From: Streptomyces alboflavus
GTDB lineage: Bacteria; Actinomycetota; Actinomycetes; Streptomycetales; Streptomycetaceae
DNA: 12,223 nt
Direction of reading: 5' to 3'
Assembly (NCBI RefSeq): GCF_000716675.1
Contig: NZ_JNXT01000114.1
Span: 1 to 12,223 of the forward strand
The notes beneath the pieces were generated by a model. The model saw nothing but the letters and a program-made list of their open reading frames with translations, did not search any database and had not been told where the DNA came from. Position 1 is the stretch's first letter. Every line of letters begins with the position of its first letter. This document shows positions 6,451 to 12,223 of the stretch, piece after piece. The position numbers and the translations under genes were made by a program.

Positions 6451-7137
6451 TCAGGTCGGCGTGACGGTGAGCGCCCCCACGCCGGCCTGGCGCACCGCGA
6501 CAGATCCAAAGGGCGTCCGAAGCCGCAGCCACGGCCCAGCCGACAGCAGGTCCAGGGCATCGCCCCGCAAGAACCCCAGCGACTGCGCGGCGTGCGCGGC
6601 CCGCACGGGCAACTCGGTCCCCGGCACCACCCGGGACCAGATCTCCCGCCCCACAAGATCCAGCTCGGCCCGGACCCGGCGCTCGGGCGCCAACTCCTCG
6701 ACCCGCCCCCGGAACTCAGCGACAGCGTCCCGCACCAGACCCCGCACATCCGCCGCCGAAGGCAACCCGGGCACCTGCCGCCACCCGCCACGGGGCGGCA
6801 GCACCCCGGCCCACGGCGGCCCGGTGACCGCGTCCGGCACGATGGCCGTCCCCGCGGTCTCCACGGCTTCCCCCGCCTGCGCCACGGCCTCCAGGAACTC
6901 CCCCGCGGAGACGGTCACGTCGAGCGAGGTGTCGAGCCCGTACTCGTACGGCTTCGCGAGGCGCGCCGTGCGAATCGCGAGCACCTCGAACGACGGCGGC
7001 CGCCCGAACACCGCGAGGGTGTCCCCCGCGGCCTGCAGCCGCACCGCGGCCGCCTTGTCGTAGTGGACGAGCCGCGCCAGGAAGGCGGTGAGATCCACCG
7101 CCTCCCCGGCGTCGACGAAGTCCAGTCGCACGGTCAT
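6451..7137 (-). CDS. Unknown conserved-looking 228-aa protein, third gene of the ettA unit
   Basis: I do not recognise a family. The protein starts MTVRLDFVDAGEAVDLTAFL, has no Cys, no signal peptide and no hydrophobic membrane span, and looks like a mixed alpha/beta soluble protein. A helical stretch (about 130-165) reads DVRGLVRDAVAEFRGRVEEL, and the C-terminus is beta-rich, ending GALTVTPT. The start ATG at 7137 overlaps the stop of the thioesterase gene as ATGA, which implies translational coupling and decides the start, although the frame is open further upstream. Codon use is typical coding GC3. Its location as the last gene of the ettA-thioesterase unit suggests co-expression, but gives no direct clue to function. 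A substrate-, translation- or cofactor-related accessory role would be a guess. Confidence 0.8.
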   Translation of the reverse strand: MTVRLDFVDAGEAVDLTAFLARLVHYDKAAAVRLQAAGDTLAVFGRPPSFEVLAIRTARLAKPYEYGLDTSLDVTVSAGEFLEAVAQAGEAVETAGTAIVPDAVTGPPWAGVLPPRGGWRQVPGLPSAADVRGLVRDAVAEFRGRVEELAPERRVRAELDLVGREIWSRVVPGTELPVRAAHAAQSLGFLRGDALDLLSAGPWLRLRTPFGSVAVRQAGVGALTVTPT

Positions 7138-7607
7138 GCGACAAGCGCCCCCGCACCGCCCGCGCGCCGGCCACCCGCCGCGCCCGCCGTGTCCTCGGGA
7201 CGGTACTCCTCGAGGACGGCCCGCTCCTCGGCGGTGATCCGCCGCGGCCGCTGGGCCCGCAGGTCGAACGGGACGACGATCGTCGACGCCCGCACGTACA
7301 CCTGCCCGCCCGCCTCGGGCTCCTTTATCTCGTACGAGATCGTCAGCGACGCGGCCCCGATCTTCGTCACCCACGACTCGATGGTGACCGGCTCGTGCCG
7401 GTGCACCAACGGCCGCAGGTAGTCGATCTCGTGGCGCGCCACCACGGAGCCGCCCGAGAACGACGGTCCGCCGTCGTCGGACGAGAGCCGGAACATGAAG
7501 TCGATCCGCGCCTCTTCCAAGTACCGCAGGAAGACGGCGTTGTTGACGTGCCCGAAGGCATCCATGTCCGACCACCGCAGCGGGCAGCTGTAGATGTGGC
7601 GCGCCAT
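7134..7607 (-). CDS. Acyl-CoA thioesterase, hotdog-fold 4HBT family
   Basis: A 157-aa single hotdog domain protein that should hydrolyse acyl-CoA thioesters in the cytoplasm. The diagnostic N-terminal motif is RWSDMDAFGHVNNAVFLRYL; D16 aligns with the catalytic Asp of 4-hydroxybenzoyl-CoA thioesterase-type enzymes, and GHVNN precedes the long helix with EEARIDFM. The central strand block ARHEIDYLRPLVHRHEPVTI and the VPFDLRAQRPRRI strand are typical of the family. The last 20 residues are an Ala/Gly-rich tail. Only one base (7608) separates its ATG from the stop of ettA, and its stop overlaps the start of the next gene as ATGA, so the three are very likely one coupled operon. The acyl substrate cannot be read from sequence. 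Length fits the family. Confidence 0.92.
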   Translation of the reverse strand: MARHIYSCPLRWSDMDAFGHVNNAVFLRYLEEARIDFMFRLSSDDGGPSFSGGSVVARHEIDYLRPLVHRHEPVTIESWVTKIGAASLTISYEIKEPEAGGQVYVRASTIVVPFDLRAQRPRRITAEERAVLEEYRPEDTAGAAGGRRAGGAGALVA

Positions 7608-7608
7608 G

Positions 7609-9273
<1,665 letters not shown>

Positions 9274-9466
9274 GAGAAACCGTCCGGCAATCAGTGTGTG
9301 GGCAGATACACCCCATCTTGCCGTACAGCCACCCCCCGGAAGAAACCAGTATCACGAGGACCCCGTGACCTGGCCCTTCCACGCCCACCTGGGTAGTTGA
9401 TCAGTCACCAAGCGTAGGCCCCGCCCGCCGTCGAACACTTCCGGCCCGCCCTCGCGTGCCCTCCCA
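9274..9466 (-). promoter_or_regulatory. Upstream region of ettA
   Basis: This gap precedes the ettA operon and should hold its promoter. I cannot assign a convincing -35/-10 pair. A small inverted repeat TCACG (9352-9356) / CGTGA (9364-9368) with a 7-nt spacer lies about 80 bases before the start codon, and TGATCA lies near 9399. No ORF with coding character is seen. Confidence 0.35.
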
Positions 9467-9495
9467 CGGCCCATGGACGGGCCATGGACGGGCCG
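9467..9495 (-). terminator. Overlapping direct repeat and hairpin after the surface-protein gene
   Basis: CCATGGACGGG is repeated in tandem (9471-9481, 9482-9492). CGGCCC at 9467-9472 can pair with GGGCCG at 9490-9495, and GGCCC at 9468-9472 with GGGCC at 9479-9483. It lies 8-36 bases past the stop of the surface-protein gene on the - strand, so it may be that gene's terminator. It lacks a T-tract. Confidence 0.45.
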
Positions 9496-9502
9496 GCGCC
9501 GC

Positions 9503-11041
9503 TCACTCCTCGGACGACGGAGCCTCCGCGGCCTCCGCCGGGTCCTTCTTCCTGCGCAGGAAGAAGACCGCGCCGCCGCCGACCACGACCAGCACCACCG
9601 CGATGGCGGCTATCAGCGGTGTCGCGTTCGACCCGCCGGTCTCCGCGAGGTCGCCGCCGCCGCTCGTGCCGCCCGCCGACGCGGGGCTCGGGTCCGACAC
9701 GGGCTGCGCCTTGCCGCCGACGGCGACCGCGCTGCCCTCGGTCCGGCAGTCGAGCACCCCCTTGAACCGCTTCTCGAAACCGCCGGGTCCCATGATCGTG
9801 AAGTCGTAGGGCTGGTCCTCCTGCAGCGGTATCGTCACCGTCCGCCGCTCACCGGCCTTGATGGTGTGCTTGAACCGCATCAGGCTGAAGGTGAACGCCG
9901 CGTCCCCCTTGTTGCTCGCCGTGATGTCCACGCCGTTCTTGGCGCAGTTCTTCTCCGCGGACAGCGCGGGTATCGCGCCCTTCTCCGCCCAGTGCGCCGT
10001 CGCCGCGGCGGACACCGTGGACTCGCTGGAGCCCGCGAGTATCTGTGTCTGGCTGCGGGTCTCGGAGGTGAAGGCCCGCCCGACCGGCACGGTCGTCGCC
10101 GCCTGCACCTCGAGCGCGGCGGTACCGTCCGGGGTGCCCTTCGGCACGTCGAAGAACAGCCGGCTGCCGTCACGGGCCGTCTTGACCTTCTTGCCGTCCT
10201 TGCCGACGATCTTCACCCCGCTCGCCGAGTCCGCGGGCGGCGTGACGGTCACGCTCTCCGCGTCGGTCCGCACGGTCACCGGGCCGAGGCGCTTGCCCGC
10301 GTTCCCCGAGACGGCCGCGGGCTCCAGCGTCAGCGACGCCTTCGGCTCGGGGCTGTTCCGCGCGCTGCGCTCCAGATAGTCCGCGAGCTTCTCGGCCCGC
10401 GGATCGACGGCCTCGACCCTGGTCCTGCGCGGCTTCGCCGCTTCACCCGCCGCGCTCGGCCCGCCCGCCTTGTCCGCCGTGCGGGACTTCCCCTTGCCCA
10501 GGCTCTCCGAGTACCGCCAGATCGCCACCTGGGTGCCGGCCGCGGCCGACTTCTCGGTGAGCGTGCCCGCGCCCGACTGCCGCGCGAGCTGGGCGAGGTT
10601 GTTCACCCGGGGGTAGGAGTGCTGCAGGATCCAACGGATCTTGCCCGCGTGCGCGTTGCCGTTCAGGGACGTACCGCTCCAGGGGGTCTCCTGGTACTTG
10701 GCGTCCTTCTGCGTGGGGTTGTGCAGGTCGATGCAGTACGTCTGCAGCGTGCCGCCGTTGTCCACGGACATCTCGAAGAGGCCGGCGGGGATTCTCTGGC
10801 TCTCGCCGTCCTCGCGGACGACCGCCTGGCCGTACGTCTTCAGGCCGCCGAGGGTCGCGCTCGCCCCGCCCCGTTGCTGCGGGGCGTCCACCGCGGCGGC
10901 CGCGGGCGCGGTGACCGTCACTCCGGCCACGACCAGGCCGGACGCGACCGTCGCAGCGGCGACGCGGGCCGCGCCGCGGCCGCGCGCGGGCGATATCGCG
11001 AACGCCCTGAGTGCCCGACACGCTGACAACGCAGAAAACAC
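9503..11041 (-). CDS. Secreted Cys-Gln thioester-forming surface protein with LAETG sorting signal
   Basis: A 512-aa cell-surface protein. The Sec signal peptide has an Arg-rich n-region (1-27), a hydrophobic core (about 28-45) and likely cleavage after APAAAA near residue 50. Residues about 62-180 form a thioester (TQXA) domain: Cys103 in TYCIDLHN and Gln171 in GTQVAIWRY are the pair expected to form the internal thioester that can bond covalently to a target. A beta-rich stalk (about 240-450) follows, then a Ser/Gly-rich linker. The C-terminus has LAETG at 465-469, a membrane span (about 475-496), RRKK and an acidic tail; LAxTG is the type used by class E sortases of Streptomyces. The start is GTG with GGAGGGG (11048-11054) 6 nt upstream, an excellent fit. 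No sortase gene is in the window. The bound partner is unknown. Confidence 0.93.
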   Translation of the reverse strand: MFSALSACRALRAFAISPARGRGAARVAAATVASGLVVAGVTVTAPAAAAVDAPQQRGGASATLGGLKTYGQAVVREDGESQRIPAGLFEMSVDNGGTLQTYCIDLHNPTQKDAKYQETPWSGTSLNGNAHAGKIRWILQHSYPRVNNLAQLARQSGAGTLTEKSAAAGTQVAIWRYSESLGKGKSRTADKAGGPSAAGEAAKPRRTRVEAVDPRAEKLADYLERSARNSPEPKASLTLEPAAVSGNAGKRLGPVTVRTDAESVTVTPPADSASGVKIVGKDGKKVKTARDGSRLFFDVPKGTPDGTAALEVQAATTVPVGRAFTSETRSQTQILAGSSESTVSAAATAHWAEKGAIPALSAEKNCAKNGVDITASNKGDAAFTFSLMRFKHTIKAGERRTVTIPLQEDQPYDFTIMGPGGFEKRFKGVLDCRTEGSAVAVGGKAQPVSDPSPASAGGTSGGGDLAETGGSNATPLIAAIAVVLVVVGGGAVFFLRRKKDPAEAAEAPSSEE

Positions 11042-11056
11042 AGAAATCCCCTCCGA

Positions 11057-11091
11057 GCGGGACCCAATTCACATGGGGGGACTGGTCCCGC
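11057..11091 (-). promoter_or_regulatory. Leader hairpin next to the RBS of the surface-protein gene
   Basis: GCGGGACC (11057-11064) and GGTCCCGC (11084-11091) are perfect 8-bp complements with a 19-nt loop. The stem ends two bases from the ribosome binding site (11048-11054). In the mRNA it could influence translation, or the DNA could be an operator. The role is inferred from position. Confidence 0.45.
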
Positions 11092-11168
11092 CAGCAGATT
11101 CAACCGAGCAGACTCACCTGCCGACCGCCCCGCTCAGGCCTCAACCGCCTTACGGAGCCACGCCCGGC

Positions 11169-11197
11169 ATCCTAAGGAAGCGACGCATCGCCGTTCC
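11169..11197 (-). promoter_or_regulatory. Candidate promoter of the surface-protein gene
   Basis: On the - strand TAGGAT (11174-11169) matches the Streptomyces -10 consensus TAGRRT in full. About 17 bp upstream is GAACGG (11196-11191), preceded by G to give GGAACGG, a poor vegetative -35 that recalls the GGAAC of some ECF sigma promoters. It would give a leader of about 120 nt carrying the hairpin at 11057-11091. Confidence 0.4.
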
Positions 11198-11236
11198 CAG
11201 TAGCACCGTCAGGCAACCGATCCGAATCGGAATTGT

Positions 11237-11274
11237 TATCGACAACGCCCCTTCTGAGCTGGGCATATCGACAA
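11237..11274. repeat. Direct repeat TATCGACAA in the ssb/surface-protein gap
   Basis: TATCGACAA occurs at 11237-11245 and 11266-11274, start to start 29 bp. Next to it are small symmetric elements: CCGAATCGG (11222-11230) and TTGT/ACAA flanking TATCG (11233-11245). This is AT-richer than the surroundings and sits 40-75 bp upstream of the candidate surface-protein promoter, so regulator binding is possible. The rest of the 297-bp gap (11042-11338) shows no ORF. Confidence 0.5.
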
Positions 11275-11338
11275 ATCCATGGTTCCGGTTAGGGGATCGG
11301 TGGCTAGATCGGGTGTTTGTCCGGCCGTGCGGCGCGGG

Positions 11339-11947
11339 TCAGCCGACGGGGGCCGGATCCCGCTCCAACTCCGCCTCCTGGACGCCTTCCGCCGCGCCCT
11401 CCGGTTCACCGCCCGGCTCCGTCCCCGACTTGGTCCGCTGCTCCACCCCGGGCCCCATCCGCGCCCGCGCCTCCTGCTGGGCCTTGGCGTGTGCGCGGTC
11501 CCGGGCCCCGGGCTGCGTGGGGAACTCGAACTCCGGCTCATCCTCCGTCCCCGGCCCGGCACTTCGCTCCCTCACCACGGAGTCCATCGACCTGCGCGCA
11601 CGCCGGAACGCGGACGTCCCGCGGGCGAGGTCGTGCCCGATGGACTGGGCGTCGATGTCGACCGACCGGAAGTGCTGCCCGCCCCGCTCCTCGTCCCGCA
11701 CCCTCAACCTGCCCTGCACGATGACCGGTTCGCCGATCGCGAGCGAACCCTGCACATTGACGCCGAGCGCCCGCCAGGCCCACACCGTGAAGAAGTTGGT
11801 GTGCCCGTCCGCCCACGCGTTGCGCGAGCGGTCGAAGTGCCGTGCCGTGACCGCGATCCGAAAGCGTGTCACCGGTCCGGACGGCAGCTCCCTGAACACC
11901 GGCGTCGTCGCCACGTTCCCCACCACCGTCACCATCGTGTCGTTCAT
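11339..11947 (-). CDS. ssbB: Single-stranded DNA-binding protein, SsbB-like paralogue without acidic tip
   Basis: A 202-aa protein whose first 110 residues are an SSB OB-fold. Recognisable strands and motifs: MVTVVGNVATTPVF, TRFRIAVTARHFDR, the aromatic core NFFTVWAWRALG (51-62), and GEPVIVQGRLRVRD. It binds single-stranded DNA, probably as a tetramer. Residues 111-202 are a disordered charged Glu/Arg/Pro tail. The C-terminus ends DPAPVG and lacks the acidic DDDIPF-type tip with which the housekeeping SSB recruits repair proteins. Streptomyces has two SSBs; the tipless SsbB is linked to chromosome segregation at sporulation in S. coelicolor, and this gene fits that class by the missing tip. 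The ATG at 11947 has GGAGGGG five bases upstream; Met5 is a less favoured alternative start. The symbol is by family resemblance, not synteny proof. Confidence 0.88.
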   Translation of the reverse strand: MNDTMVTVVGNVATTPVFRELPSGPVTRFRIAVTARHFDRSRNAWADGHTNFFTVWAWRALGVNVQGSLAIGEPVIVQGRLRVRDEERGGQHFRSVDIDAQSIGHDLARGTSAFRRARRSMDSVVRERSAGPGTEDEPEFEFPTQPGARDRAHAKAQQEARARMGPGVEQRTKSGTEPGGEPEGAAEGVQEAELERDPAPVG

Positions 11948-12080
11948 GCCGACCCCTCCCTACGTCCACACACGTGCGGGCCCGTCCCGCACGCCCACGT
12001 CTGAGTCCGCGGCCGCCTGCCTCCGCCTCCCCTTCGCGCTCCGGCGTCGGGGTCGGCGGGCTGCCGCGATCTCAGGTTGC

Positions 12081-12125
12081 ACCGGCCGGACCGAGCCCGC
12101 TGAGCCCTGTGTCCTACCGGCCGGT
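12081..12125. repeat. Two ACCGGCCGG palindromes 35 bp apart
   Basis: ACCGGCCGGA at 12081-12090 and ACCGGCCGGT at 12116-12125 (the latter a full 10-bp palindrome) are exactly 35 bp apart, upstream of ssbB. On the - strand TAGGAC (12117-12112), close to TAGRRT, overlaps the second one, so these could be operator sites around a ssbB promoter. Confidence 0.45.
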
Positions 12126-12134
12126 TGTGGACAA
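12126..12134 (-). promoter_or_regulatory. DnaA-box consensus match upstream of ssbB
   Basis: TGTGGACAA at 12126-12134 is the exact reverse complement of TTGTCCACA, the DnaA box consensus used in Streptomyces. It lies about 180 bases upstream of the ssbB start and directly abuts the palindrome ending at 12125. A single box may be chance or may link ssbB expression to DnaA. Confidence 0.45.
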
Positions 12135-12223
12135 CTCCGTCACCCGACGGGGCCCTTCCGCTTCCCTCGCACCCCAGGCCTCGGGCCCCGCGCCCCACGC
12201 CTCGGGCTCCGCCTGCCCCACCC

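Larger units (their letters stand above)
11948..12223. other. Non-coding region upstream of ssbB to window edge
   Basis: No frame shows convincing coding sequence. Minus-strand frames here are Arg/Gly-rich shadow. The stretch holds a DnaA-box match, two ACCGGCCGG palindromes and, near 12165-12215, a short imperfect repeat built on CACCCCAGGCCTCGGGC / GCCCCACGCCTCGGGC. The extreme right edge could belong to a neighbouring gene that is cut off. Confidence 0.5.

Noticed and set aside
9473..11026. 517-codon open frame opposite the surface-protein gene
   Set aside because: Arg-rich shadow with no recognisable motif; the minus-strand frame has signal peptide, thioester domain and sorting signal.
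11944..12198. 84-codon frame upstream of ssbB
   Set aside because: Arg/Gly-rich low-complexity product, overlapping the ssbB start and RBS, with no visible ribosome binding site.

Overview
The window is high-GC actinobacterial DNA, almost certainly from Streptomyces. The GC content is very high, third codon positions are mostly G or C, GTG and TTG starts occur, and the proteins match familiar Streptomyces families (group II truncated globin, EttA, SsbB-like protein, LAxTG thioester surface protein). All identifications rest on reading motifs; no database search was run.

Left part (1-4798, + strand): a run of three phospho-signalling genes. First comes the 3' part of a PP2C-type Ser/Thr phosphatase that carries a Pro-rich segment and a zinc ribbon. 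Next is a VWA-domain protein with an intact MIDAS site and a repeat-rich C-terminus. Third is a 707-residue protein with two N-terminal zinc-binding knuckles, a very long collagen-like Gly/Pro linker and a C-terminal FHA (phosphothreonine-binding) domain. Together they look like an eraser/adaptor/reader set for a Ser/Thr kinase, which would have to lie outside the window. The two gaps between them hold unusual repeats: a 15-bp tandem duplication, and a phased GGCGTCC/TACGCC array.

Middle (4799-6450): a perfect 15-bp inverted repeat separates the FHA gene from a convergent protein-isoaspartate-methyltransferase-like gene. That gene is divergent from a truncated haemoglobin O gene (glbO), and a second hairpin terminator follows glbO.

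Right part (6451-12223, all - strand): reading leftwards from the right edge, an SSB protein without the usual acidic tip (SsbB-like), a secreted Cys-Gln thioester-forming surface protein with a LAETG sorting signal, and a tight three-gene unit ettA, acyl-CoA thioesterase, unknown 228-aa protein. In that unit the stop and start codons are 1 nt apart or overlap as ATGA. The last 276 bases hold no convincing gene but carry a consensus DnaA box and two palindromes upstream of the SSB gene.

No tRNA, rRNA, CRISPR array, insertion sequence or phage gene was seen.
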